In this document: piece by piece, positions 10,539-17,902 of the stretch
Layout of the letters: the number at the start of each line of letters is the position of its first letter
How positions within the stretch are numbered: the stretch's first letter is position 1
Source of the DNA: Eggerthella sinensis
GTDB taxonomy: Bacteria > Actinomycetota > Coriobacteriia > Coriobacteriales > Eggerthellaceae
Assembly: GCF_003339815.1 (NCBI RefSeq)
Contig: NZ_PPTT01000005.1
Span: 124,001-188,000 of the forward strand
Reading direction: 5' to 3'
DNA: 64,000 nt
Notes under the pieces: model-generated
Told to the model about the DNA's origin: nothing
What the model saw: only the letters and a program-made list of their open reading frames with translations
The model's database searches: none
Made by a program: the position numbers and the translations under genes

Positions 10539-11882
10539 TCACAGCACCGCGAGGTAGCGGTCGCGCTCCCACTGCGACACGTACCCCTGGTAGTCGTTCC
10601 ATTCGGCGCGCTTGGCGGCCACAAGGTAGGAATGGATGTGCTCGCCCAGCGTCTCGCGCATGAGCGCGGACGCGGCGAACAGCTCCACGGCCTCGCCGAG
10701 GCTTTCCGGCAGCGTGGCGATGCCCTGCTGCCGCAGGTCCTGGCGCGACAGCATGAACAGGTCCTGGTCCTCGTTGGGCTCCTGCAGCTCGAGTTCGTCC
10801 TCGATACCCTTGAGGCCGGCGGCCAGCATGACGGCGAAGGCGAGGTAGGGGTTCGCGCTCGGGTCGGGGCTGCGCAGCTCGAGGCGGCACGCGCCCTCGC
10901 TCGAGGGGCGATAGCCCGGCACGCGCACGAGCGTCGAGCGGTTCGAGCGCGCCCACGACAGGTAGATGGGCGCTTCCCCGCCGGCGACGAGGCGCTTGTA
11001 CGAGTTCACGTGCTGGTTCGTGATCAGGCAGAACTCGGGCGCGTACTTGAGCAGACCCGCCAAGTAGTGCTTCGCCACCTTCGACAGGCGGTAGCCCTGC
11101 GCATCGGTCGGATCGTAGAAGGCGTTGGCACCGTCGAGGTCGTAGAGGCTCTGGTGCACGTGCATGCCGCTGCCCGGCTCGCCGGCCATGGGCTTCGGCA
11201 TGAACGACGCGTGCACGCCGTGCTTCATCGCGATTTCCTTCACGACCAGCTTGTACGTCATCACCGCGTCGGCCATGGACAGCGCGTCGGTGAAGCGCAG
11301 GTCGATCTCGTGCTGCGACGGACCGTTCTCGTGGTGCGAGTACTCGACCGGGATGCCCATCTTCTCCAGCGTGAGCACGGTGTCGCGCCGCAGGTCGGAG
11401 GCGTAGTCGAGGCTGGTGAGGTCGAAGTAGCCGCCGCGGTCGAGCACCTCGGTGCCCTCGGCGTCCTTGAAGTAGTAGAACTCGAGCTCGGGGCCCACGT
11501 TGAACACGTACCCCATCGCGCGCGCCTTGTCCACGGTGCGCGCCAGCACGTGGCGCGGGTCGCCCGGAGAAGGCGCGCCGTCGGGCGTGCGCAGGCTGCA
11601 GAACATGCGCGCGACGGCGTTCGACTCGGGGCGCCACGGCAGCACCTGGAACGTCGAGGCATCGGGGTACGCCAGCATGTCGGATTCCTGCGTGCGGCAG
11701 AAACCCTCGATGCAGCTGCCGTCGAAGCCCATGCCGTCGGCGAAGGCGTCTTCGAGCTCGCTCGGGATCACGGCGAAGCTCTTCATGCGCCCGAGCACGT
11801 CGGTGAACCAGAAACGCACGAAGTGCACGTCGCGGCTCTTGATGGTTTTCAGGACGAAATCCTGCTCGGGGTTCACGGTCAT
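10539..11882 (-). CDS. glnA: Type I glutamine synthetase (GSI-alpha-like)
   Basis: A 447-residue enzyme that makes glutamine from glutamate, ammonia and ATP. The beta-grasp N-terminus includes GFDGSCIEGF. The catalytic barrel has SHHENGPSQHEIDL, PMAGEPGSGMHVHQSL and NRSTLVRVPGY. The length and the lack of the NLYDLPPEE adenylylation segment fit the GSI-alpha type, which is controlled by feedback and transcription rather than by adenylylation. A GlnR-type box and a TATAAT element lie upstream, and the likely regulator gene follows 18 bases downstream. Confidence 0.96.
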   Translation of the reverse strand: MTVNPEQDFVLKTIKSRDVHFVRFWFTDVLGRMKSFAVIPSELEDAFADGMGFDGSCIEGFCRTQESDMLAYPDASTFQVLPWRPESNAVARMFCSLRTPDGAPSPGDPRHVLARTVDKARAMGYVFNVGPELEFYYFKDAEGTEVLDRGGYFDLTSLDYASDLRRDTVLTLEKMGIPVEYSHHENGPSQHEIDLRFTDALSMADAVMTYKLVVKEIAMKHGVHASFMPKPMAGEPGSGMHVHQSLYDLDGANAFYDPTDAQGYRLSKVAKHYLAGLLKYAPEFCLITNQHVNSYKRLVAGGEAPIYLSWARSNRSTLVRVPGYRPSSEGACRLELRSPDPSANPYLAFAVMLAAGLKGIEDELELQEPNEDQDLFMLSRQDLRQQGIATLPESLGEAVELFAASALMRETLGEHIHSYLVAAKRAEWNDYQGYVSQWERDRYLAVL

Positions 11883-11910
11883 CGCGCGGTCCTTTCTCTC
11901 TCCTCACATT

Positions 11911-11941
11911 ATTATACGCGTCGGTGTTTCGGTTTCGTTAC
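11911..11941 (-). promoter_or_regulatory. glnA promoter with predicted GlnR box
   Basis: On the reverse strand GTAAC (11941-11937), a 6-nt spacer and GAAAC (11930-11926) match the actinobacterial GlnR half-site pair gTnAC-n6-GaAAC exactly. TATAAT follows nine bases later (11916-11911), 28 bases before the glnA ATG. No good -35 hexamer is present, which fits activator dependence. The box lies over the -35 region, so repression is also possible. Confidence 0.6.
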
Positions 11942-11952
11942 ACGGAAACGAC

Positions 11953-11976
11953 GACGCCCGGCAGATGCCGGGCGTC
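11953..11976 (-). terminator. Terminator-like hairpin after metQ
   Basis: An 11-bp perfect stem (GACGCCCGGCA / TGCCGGGCGTC) with a 2-nt apex lies 26 bases past the metQ stop, between metQ and the glnA promoter. The following tract is only moderately T-rich, so termination efficiency is uncertain. Confidence 0.6.
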
Positions 11977-12001
11977 GCGGGCGAAACGTCGATGCGCGCG
12001 T

Positions 12002-12862
12002 TTAGCACGAGGGGATGACGGCCACGCCGTACGTCTGCTCGATGAACTGCCTCACCTCGTCGCTCTGCAGCGCGTTCACGAGGGCCTTGATCTTGTCGGA
12101 CGACTCGTCGCCCGCGCGCACGGCCACCACGTTCACGTACTGCTCGGCGGCTTCGGAGCTCTCGCCCTCGCTCGCGAGCGCCGTCGAGGGCTCGAGCCCC
12201 GCGCCGATGGCGTAGTTGCCGTTGATCACGGCCAAATCGACGTCCTGCAGCGTGCGCGGCAGGGAGGCCGCTTCCGTCTCGATGATCTTGATGCTCTTCG
12301 GATTGTCCACGATGTCGTTGGCCGTGGCGGCAAAGCCCGCGCCATCCTTGATGGTGATGAGCCCCTGCGCCTGCAGCAGCTGCAGGGCGCGCGCCTCGTT
12401 CGTCGTGTCGGACGGCACGGCGATCTGCGCCCCGTCGGGCAGCGCGTCGAGGGAGGCCGTCTTGCCCGGGTACAGGCACAGCGGCTCGAAGTGGATGCTG
12501 CCTGCGGAAGCGAGGTTCGTGCCTCTCTCCTCGTTGAAGTCGTTGAGGTACGTGATGTGCTGGAAGTAGTTCGCGTCGAGCGCGCCGTCCTCGAGGGCGA
12601 GGTTCGGCTGCACGTAGTCGGTGTACTCCTTGATTTCGAGCGTGTAGCCCTCGTCGGCAAGGCGGCTCTTCACCTGTTCGAGGATCTCGGCGTGCGGGGC
12701 GGGCGAGGCACCCACGACGATGGTCTTGTCGTCGCTTGCCGCGGCGGCGCCCGCAGCGCCGGCACCGCACCCGGCGAGGGCGACGAGGGCCGCGCCGGCG
12801 AGCGCGACGGTTGCAACCGTCTTGACGACGGTCGATGCGTTCAGAAGCTTTACTGCGTTCAT
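12002..12862 (-). CDS. metQ: Methionine ABC transporter substrate-binding lipoprotein MetQ
   Basis: A 286-residue NlpA/MetQ-family lipoprotein that captures methionine outside the membrane. The signal peptide ends in the lipobox ALAGC near residue 32. The mature part has the family motifs IVVGASPAPHAEILE, EYTDYVQPNLALEDGALDANYFQH and VINGNYAI. The ATG at 12862 has AAGGAA upstream. It is the last gene of metN-metI-metQ, 46 bases after metI. Confidence 0.94.
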   Translation of the reverse strand: MNAVKLLNASTVVKTVATVALAGAALVALAGCGAGAAGAAAASDDKTIVVGASPAPHAEILEQVKSRLADEGYTLEIKEYTDYVQPNLALEDGALDANYFQHITYLNDFNEERGTNLASAGSIHFEPLCLYPGKTASLDALPDGAQIAVPSDTTNEARALQLLQAQGLITIKDGAGFAATANDIVDNPKSIKIIETEAASLPRTLQDVDLAVINGNYAIGAGLEPSTALASEGESSEAAEQYVNVVAVRAGDESSDKIKALVNALQSDEVRQFIEQTYGVAVIPSC

Positions 12863-12908
12863 GAGGATGGTTCCTTTCGGTATGGGAATGCGTACTTGAA
12901 CGGGGGCG

Positions 12909-13592
12909 TTACGAGTTCTTGGTGCGTTTGTCCACGGCGCGGGCGGCAGCGTTGCCGGCAACCTGGAACACTTGCACGATGACGACGCACAGCACGATGG
13001 AGGCGATCATCACGTCGTCCTGGTAGCGCAGGTAGCCGTAGCGGACGGCGATGTCGCCCAGGCCGCCCGCACCCACCGCGCCCGCCATGGCCGCGTAGCC
13101 GAACAGCGTGATGAACGTGATGGACGCGCCGCGGATGAGCGAAGGCAGGCTCTCGCGCAGGAACACCTTCCCCACGATCTGCCACACGCTTGCGCCGAAG
13201 CTCTGCGCCGCCTCCACGAGGCCGCCGTCGACCTCCGCGAGGCTCTGCTCCACCATGCGCCCGACGAAGGGGGCGGCGGCCACCACGAGCGGCACGATGG
13301 CGCCCGGCACGCCGAGCGACGTGCCCACGATCCAGCGCGTCACCGGGATGAGCGCCACGAGCAGGATGATGAAGGGGATGGAGCGGCCCACGTTGACCAC
13401 CCAGCCCAGCACCGCGTTGACCACCCGGTTCGGCTTGAGGCCGTGAGGGCCGGTCACCACGAGCGCCACGCCCAGCGGAATGCCGATGAGGTAGGCGAAC
13501 AGCGTGCCGGCCAGCGTCATGACCAGCGTATCCACCGTGCCCTGCGCAAGCAGCGCGCCGTACTCGCTGAAGAAGGTTGCGAGCGCTTCCAT
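12909..13592 (-). CDS. metI: Methionine ABC transporter permease MetI
   Basis: A 227-residue inner-membrane permease with about five membrane segments and the BPD-transporter coupling region EAAQSFGASVWQIVGKVFLRESLPSLI, which contacts MetN. NVGRSIPFIILL and GAGGLGDIAVRYGY are typical MetI segments. The gene starts one base after the metN stop, so translation is coupled. Confidence 0.95.
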   Translation of the reverse strand: MEALATFFSEYGALLAQGTVDTLVMTLAGTLFAYLIGIPLGVALVVTGPHGLKPNRVVNAVLGWVVNVGRSIPFIILLVALIPVTRWIVGTSLGVPGAIVPLVVAAAPFVGRMVEQSLAEVDGGLVEAAQSFGASVWQIVGKVFLRESLPSLIRGASITFITLFGYAAMAGAVGAGGLGDIAVRYGYLRYQDDVMIASIVLCVVIVQVFQVAGNAAARAVDKRTKNS

Positions 13593-13593
13593 G

Positions 13594-14358
13594 CTACCTC
13601 CCCTCGTCTGCCGCGATTGACAGGCGGTTGTTCTCCAAGAGCTCGCGCGTGACGGCGTTCTGCGGATTGGCGAACACCTCGGACACGGCGCCCTCCTCCA
13701 CGATGCGGCCGTCGTCGATGACCGCGACGCGGTTGCAGATCTTCTGCGCCACCGCCAGCGAGTGCGTGATCACCACGAGGGTGACGCCCAGCTCGCGGTT
13801 GATGTCCTGCAGCAGCTTGAGGATGGACACCGTCGTGCGCGTGTCGAGCGCGCTCGTGGCCTCGTCGCACAGCATGACGGCGGGCTCGTTCGCCAGCGCG
13901 CGGGCGATGGCCACGCGCTGCTGCTGCCCGCCCGACAGCTGGCTCGGGTAGCGATCGGCCAGGTCGGCCAAGCCCACCAGGTCGAGCAGTTCGCGGGCGC
14001 GCCCTTCGCGGGCCGCCTTCTTCTGCCCGGCAAGCTCGAGCGGAAACGTCACGTTGCCCAGCACCGTGCGCTGCTGGAACAGGCTGAAGTTCTGGAAGAT
14101 CATGCCGATAGAAGCCCTCAGATCCAACAGCTGCTTGCCCGTGACGCCCGTCACGTCCACGCCGTCGATGAGCACGCGGCCGGCCGTGGGGCGCTCGAGC
14201 AGGTTGATGCAGCGGACGAGCGTCGACTTGCCCGCGCCCGATTGCCCGATGATGCCGAACACGTCGCCGTCCTCGATGGTGAGGTTGACGTCGCGCAGCG
14301 CGTGGTGCGCCTGCGCGGCGCCGCCGTATGTTTTGGATACCTGCGTTAGCTGAATCAT
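13594..14358 (-). CDS. metN: Methionine ABC transporter ATPase MetN, short form
   Basis: A 254-residue ABC ATPase that drives methionine import. Walker A is GQSGAGKST, the Q-loop FQNFSLFQ, the signature LSGGQQQR, Walker B AVMLCDEATSALD and the switch His is in ITHS. Canonical MetN proteins have about 340 residues and end in a NIL domain that binds methionine and shuts the transporter off; this protein stops after the ATPase domain. It is the first gene of the operon and is preceded by a TTGACG/TAAGAT promoter with a leader of about 160 nt. Confidence 0.92.
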   Translation of the reverse strand: MIQLTQVSKTYGGAAQAHHALRDVNLTIEDGDVFGIIGQSGAGKSTLVRCINLLERPTAGRVLIDGVDVTGVTGKQLLDLRASIGMIFQNFSLFQQRTVLGNVTFPLELAGQKKAAREGRARELLDLVGLADLADRYPSQLSGGQQQRVAIARALANEPAVMLCDEATSALDTRTTVSILKLLQDINRELGVTLVVITHSLAVAQKICNRVAVIDDGRIVEEGAVSEVFANPQNAVTRELLENNRLSIAADEGR

Positions 14359-14522
14359 GATGGTCTCAATCAGATCGTCTCGTACCGTGCAATGCGATGC
14401 GGCGCGTCTCGTAGGACGGCCGCGCGGAAGCTATGCCTGAGCGTCGGCGCGCGCGCCGTCCGTCCCAGGCTTGGGCATGCACATGACCGTGATATGTACG
14501 AAACGCGAACTCATGGGTGTGT

Positions 14523-14550
14523 ATCTTACGGCATGCTGCGGCTCCGTCAA
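14523..14550 (-). promoter_or_regulatory. Predicted metNIQ promoter
   Basis: On the reverse strand TTGACG (14550-14545) and TAAGAT (14528-14523) are separated by 16 bp. The predicted start near 14516 leaves a leader of about 158 nt before metN. Confidence 0.6.
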
Positions 14551-14593
14551 GGCAGAAAACGGTCGCGGGTTATACGAGTATTTCGGGATTGGT

Positions 14594-14610
14594 TATCGGT
14601 AATACCGATA
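14594..14610. promoter_or_regulatory. 17-bp palindrome, candidate operator
   Basis: TATCGGT-AAT-ACCGATA is a perfect inverted repeat with 7-bp arms. It lies 44 bp upstream of the metN -35 element and 55 bp upstream of the usp -35. The size and symmetry fit a homodimeric regulator; the cognate protein is unknown. Confidence 0.5.
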
Positions 14611-14664
14611 GATATGTGAACGCTTTTCCCAATGGTGACGATCTGTCGCCAGGGTTGCCCCCTT

Positions 14665-14694
14665 TTGCGGACGCTCGGAATCGCGTGCTATACT
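14665..14694 (+). promoter_or_regulatory. Predicted usp promoter
   Basis: TTGCGG (14665-14670) and TATACT (14689-14694) are 18 bp apart, giving a start near 14701 and a leader of about 30 nt with AGGAGG before the ATG. Confidence 0.65.
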
Positions 14695-14730
14695 CGAGAC
14701 ATTTGATCAGCAACGATCAGGAGGTTTGCC

Positions 14731-15228
14731 ATGAAGTTCACCAATATTCTGGTTCCGTTCGACAAGTCGGACCATGCCCTGCACGCGCTCACGCTGGCCA
14801 AAGGCCTGGCCGAAGAGGACGCCGCCATCAAACTGCACGTCGTCAGCGTGGTGTACGTGTCCGACATCCCGCCGGCGCTCGGACTCGACGCCAACCCCTA
14901 CGAGAGCGTCCCGCCGCTGCTCATCCAGCCCGACCTGTACGAGAAGCTGGTCGACGCGGCGCTCGAGCGCGAGAAGAACGACATGAAGCAGGCCATCGGA
15001 GGGCTGCTCGACGGCATGTCGAACAACATCGACATCGCCGTCGTGAACGCCCCGTCCCCCGTCGACGGCATCAACGACTACGCGAAGGACCACGCCTGCG
15101 ACCTCATCGTCATGGGCTCGCGCGGCCTCGGCGTGCTCCGCGGCATGCTGGGCAGCGTCAGCTACGGCGTGTTACGCTCCGCCGAGGTCCCCGTACTCGT
15201 AGCCAAAAAAGACGAGGACGAGAAGTAA
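14731..15228 (+). CDS. Universal stress protein (UspA family)
   Basis: A 165-residue single-domain Usp with the Rossmann-like start NILVPFDKSDHALHALTLA and the C-terminal nucleotide-binding segment MGSRGLGVLRGMLGSVS. The glycine spacing there is one residue shorter than in the classic ATP-binding Usp motif. Usp proteins support survival under stress; the specific ligand is not predictable. AGGAGG precedes the ATG at the correct distance. It is transcribed alone, away from metN and towards the next gene. Confidence 0.93.
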   Translation: MKFTNILVPFDKSDHALHALTLAKGLAEEDAAIKLHVVSVVYVSDIPPALGLDANPYESVPPLLIQPDLYEKLVDAALEREKNDMKQAIGGLLDGMSNNIDIAVVNAPSPVDGINDYAKDHACDLIVMGSRGLGVLRGMLGSVSYGVLRSAEVPVLVAKKDEDEK

Positions 15229-15247
15229 GCTTGTCGTGCGGTGGCGA

Positions 15248-16282
15248 TCAATGCTGCCAAGCCTCTAAAAGACGCTGTTTCTCATCGGCATCTGTGATAC
15301 CCGTCATATCCGCGTACTCGATATTCTCGGGATAGTTGTCGATGTGGGCGGTGTACGCTTTGAGAACCTGATCGGGAACGTAAGCTTGATTGTCAATCTT
15401 GACACCTTCAGTTGCAAGCCAGGCGAACACGTCTCGTACAGCAGTCTTCTCGCTTTTCCCTTCCACAATGCCAACACCGTACACCGCCCACGGAGCGCCC
15501 TCTTCGAAAAAATGAACCGTAATTGGGGCCCCTTGGTTGATTTCGGAGACTGCCTGGAACGTCATGCCGAAGCCTATGAGCGCCTCCCCTTGGACAAGCG
15601 CATTAACCGGGCCGGAGCCCGATGACGAGAACTGATATACGTTCTCGGCGAGCCTGTCGAAATACGCCATCGCTTCTTCCTCGCCCCAAGCGTTTACAAG
15701 GCTCTTCACGAAATTGTATCCCGTACCCGACGTCTTGGGATTGGGCATGCAGATAAGACCTTCATATTGCGGATCAAGCAGATCTTCGTAGCTTTGGGGA
15801 ATATCAAGACCACGAGCAAGCAGCCCCTCTTCGTTCATGGCGATGCAGGCAGATTCTCGGGCGAAGGGAAAGAACGTTCCATCCTCGTCGAGGAGGTCAT
15901 CGCAGTACACGCTTGAGTCGAACGAGGAAAGATCTTCGAGGCACTCCGACAGCTGCTTGATATAGCCGCCTTCAAGATCAAGCACGATATCGGCTTCGGA
16001 TTGCGCGCCTTCGATCTTGAGCTTTGCAGCGCAATTGCCCGTCGGCACGTAGCGCATACGAATATCGTAGTCGGGAAACCGTTCGTGCAAAGCGGCGAGC
16101 AGCGCTTCGTTCCGCACGCCCTCCGCACATGAGTATACGACGACGGTATCGTCGCCATCCGTTGCGAATCCAAAGCTTTTGGCACCGATTCCTATCACCG
16201 TTATCAACAAAAGCACAAGCGTGACCGCAATCGCGATAGCCTTCGCCGCATATCCCCGTAGAGTGTTCAAATCTTCTCCCAT
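15248..16282 (-). CDS. Extracellular solute-binding protein, orphan paralogue of the 26.8-27.9 kb lipoprotein
   Basis: A type-2 periplasmic-binding-fold protein of about 344 residues (PotD/FutA/PhnS-like). From TVVVYSCAEGVRNEALL onward it aligns along its whole length with the binding protein at 26840-27859, sharing for example ENVYQFSSSGSGPVNALVQ. The N-terminal hydrophobic helix (VTLVLLLITVIGIGAKSFGF) has no lipobox Cys, so it is probably membrane-anchored or secreted rather than lipidated. No permease or ATPase is adjacent, so it may serve the transporter at 24.4-26.9 kb. The start is uncertain: ATG at 16282, or TTG at 16270 with GGGAG upstream. A 36-bp operator lies 57 bp upstream. Confidence 0.85.
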   Translation of the reverse strand: MGEDLNTLRGYAAKAIAIAVTLVLLLITVIGIGAKSFGFATDGDDTVVVYSCAEGVRNEALLAALHERFPDYDIRMRYVPTGNCAAKLKIEGAQSEADIVLDLEGGYIKQLSECLEDLSSFDSSVYCDDLLDEDGTFFPFARESACIAMNEEGLLARGLDIPQSYEDLLDPQYEGLICMPNPKTSGTGYNFVKSLVNAWGEEEAMAYFDRLAENVYQFSSSGSGPVNALVQGEALIGFGMTFQAVSEINQGAPITVHFFEEGAPWAVYGVGIVEGKSEKTAVRDVFAWLATEGVKIDNQAYVPDQVLKAYTAHIDNYPENIEYADMTGITDADEKQRLLEAWQH

Positions 16283-16338
16283 AATATCAAATTGGAGCAC
16301 AAATATTACATTGGAACGGTGATTTATCATAATGTAGA

Positions 16339-16374
16339 TGTTCATTATTGTAAAGTTTAATTGATAATTGAACA
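16339..16374. promoter_or_regulatory. Inverted repeat TGTTCA-N24-TGAACA, operator copy 1
   Basis: The 36-bp element lies in an A+T-rich stretch upstream of the orphan binding-protein gene. TGTTCA (16339-16344) and TGAACA (16369-16374) are 24 bp apart. The same arms at identical spacing occur at 23370 and 27890. The inner bases also keep partial symmetry. Confidence 0.75.
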
Positions 16375-16478
16375 ATCAAACCGAATAGCGGGAGCGAGCA
16401 GGGAAGGCACCCCAACAAAGGATCACCAAATCAGCTGCATTCACGCGAGCCGCCGTACACGACCTGGCGATAAGTTGG

Positions 16479-16484
16479 TATACT
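16479..16484 (+). promoter_or_regulatory. Predicted -10 element of the GT4 gene (possibly leaderless)
   Basis: TATACT ends eight bases before the ATG at 16493, so transcription would start within about two bases of the start codon. No convincing -35 hexamer is visible. The mRNA may therefore be leaderless. Confidence 0.45.
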
Positions 16485-16492
16485 TTCAGGCT

Positions 16493-17782
16493 ATGGAAAC
16501 CAATCAACACCACAAGCGCCCTCCCAAGCATATCGCTGTCGTTACGATGGGCGTGAAGCTGGGGGACGAGACGCGCGGCTACACGCGCTTCCGCTTCCTG
16601 TCGGAGCTGCTCGCGCGCGAGGGCTTCGCTGTCGATCTCATCACGTCGTCGTTCCAGCATTGGGAGAAGGCGCAGCGCGACTGCTCGAAGGCGTGCTACC
16701 AGGACCTTCCCTACCGCGTCGTGTTCATCGACGAGCCGGGCTACACGAAGAACCTCGATCTCGGACGCATCCTCAGCCATCGCGTGGCCGCGAAGAACCT
16801 GCGTGCGCACTTCGAGCGCACGGCCGGCACGTACGACCTCATCTATGCGGAGATTCCGCCGAACGACGTCGCACGCGCGTGCGCCGAAGCCGCGAACGCG
16901 CTGCACATCCCGTTCGTGGCCGACATCAACGACCTGTGGCCCGAGGCCATGCGCATGGTGGTGGACGTTCCTGTGGTCAGCGACCTGGCGTTCTTCCCGT
17001 TCGCCCGCGATGCGAAACGCGTGTACCAGCTGCTGGCCGCCGCTGTGGGCACGTCCGACGAGTACGCCGCCCGCCCCGCGAAGGATCGCGAGAAGCCCTA
17101 CCCGCGCGCCACCGTGTACGTGGGCAACGACCTGGCCTCCTTCGATGCGGGCGCGCGCGAGCACGCCGCCGACGTGGACAAGCCTGCCGGCGAGCTGTGG
17201 GTCACCTACGCCGGAACGCTCGGCGCAAGCTACGACGTGATCACGCTCGTCGAGGCGGCCGACCTGCTCGAGCGCAAGCGCCTGACGCAGGCCGCCGCGA
17301 AGGGTGCCGACCCCGCGCTCGCGCTGCCGCCCGTGCGCGTGAAGGTGCTCGGCGACGGCCCCGATCGCGAGAAGCTCGAAGCGCGCGCCGCCGAACTCGA
17401 CGCGCCGGTCGATTTCCTGGGCTACACGGCCTACGATCTCATGGCGGCATACCTGTGCGCATCCGACATCACGGTGAACTCGCTGGTAACGTCGGCGGCG
17501 CAGAGCATCGTCACGAAGATCGGCGACTACCTGGCCAGCGGCAACCCCATGATCAACACGGGCTCGAGCCCCGAATTCCGCGCGAAGGTGACGTCCGACG
17601 GCTTCGGCGTGAACGTGGAGGCGGAGGACGCGCAAGCGCTTGCGGACGCCATCGAGAAGCTTGCCGAGCACGCATCGCTGCGCAAGATCATGGGCGCAAA
17701 GGCCCGCGCCGTCGCGGAGAACGAGTTCGACCAGCCCCGTGCGTATCGCGAGATCGTGGATTTGCTGCGCACGTTGCTGTGA
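16493..17782 (+). CDS. Glycosyltransferase family 4 (WbuB-like)
   Basis: A 429-residue cytosolic GT-B enzyme. The N-terminal half has an acceptor-side Rossmann fold (HIAVVTMGVKLGDETRGYTR) and the C-terminal half the NDP-sugar site (VKVLGDGPDREKLEARA; KIGDYLASGNPMINTG, with the acidic residue of the E-x7-E region replaced). It is followed after 120 bases by a DegT aminotransferase and a phosphoglycosyl transferase, so it probably adds the second sugar of a lipid-linked glycan. The donor sugar is unknown. The ATG at 16493 is chosen because a TATACT element sits immediately upstream. Confidence 0.88.
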   Translation: METNQHHKRPPKHIAVVTMGVKLGDETRGYTRFRFLSELLAREGFAVDLITSSFQHWEKAQRDCSKACYQDLPYRVVFIDEPGYTKNLDLGRILSHRVAAKNLRAHFERTAGTYDLIYAEIPPNDVARACAEAANALHIPFVADINDLWPEAMRMVVDVPVVSDLAFFPFARDAKRVYQLLAAAVGTSDEYAARPAKDREKPYPRATVYVGNDLASFDAGAREHAADVDKPAGELWVTYAGTLGASYDVITLVEAADLLERKRLTQAAAKGADPALALPPVRVKVLGDGPDREKLEARAAELDAPVDFLGYTAYDLMAAYLCASDITVNSLVTSAAQSIVTKIGDYLASGNPMINTGSSPEFRAKVTSDGFGVNVEAEDAQALADAIEKLAEHASLRKIMGAKARAVAENEFDQPRAYREIVDLLRTLL

Positions 17783-17902
17783 TTTTGGTTGAGCGGCTCG
17801 CCAAAGCGGGCGGGTCGCGTCAAAATAGGGAGCTTGGCATACACCGATTGCGCTCGATCGTCCAGGTCGTGCGCTGTTTCACAGGGTACACAAGGAGCAA
17901 TC

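Larger units (their letters stand above)
14359..14730. other. Intergenic region between divergent metN and usp
   Basis: This 372-bp gap holds the metN promoter, the usp promoter, a 17-bp palindrome and the GC-rich metN leader, which can fold into several short hairpins. No reading frame with homology was found. No known methionine or SAM riboswitch core was recognised in the leader. Confidence 0.6.

Noticed and set aside
14359-14516. Possible SAM or methionine riboswitch in the metN leader
   Set aside because: The leader is GC-rich and can form hairpins, but none of the SAM riboswitch cores I know could be recognised. A covariance search would decide.
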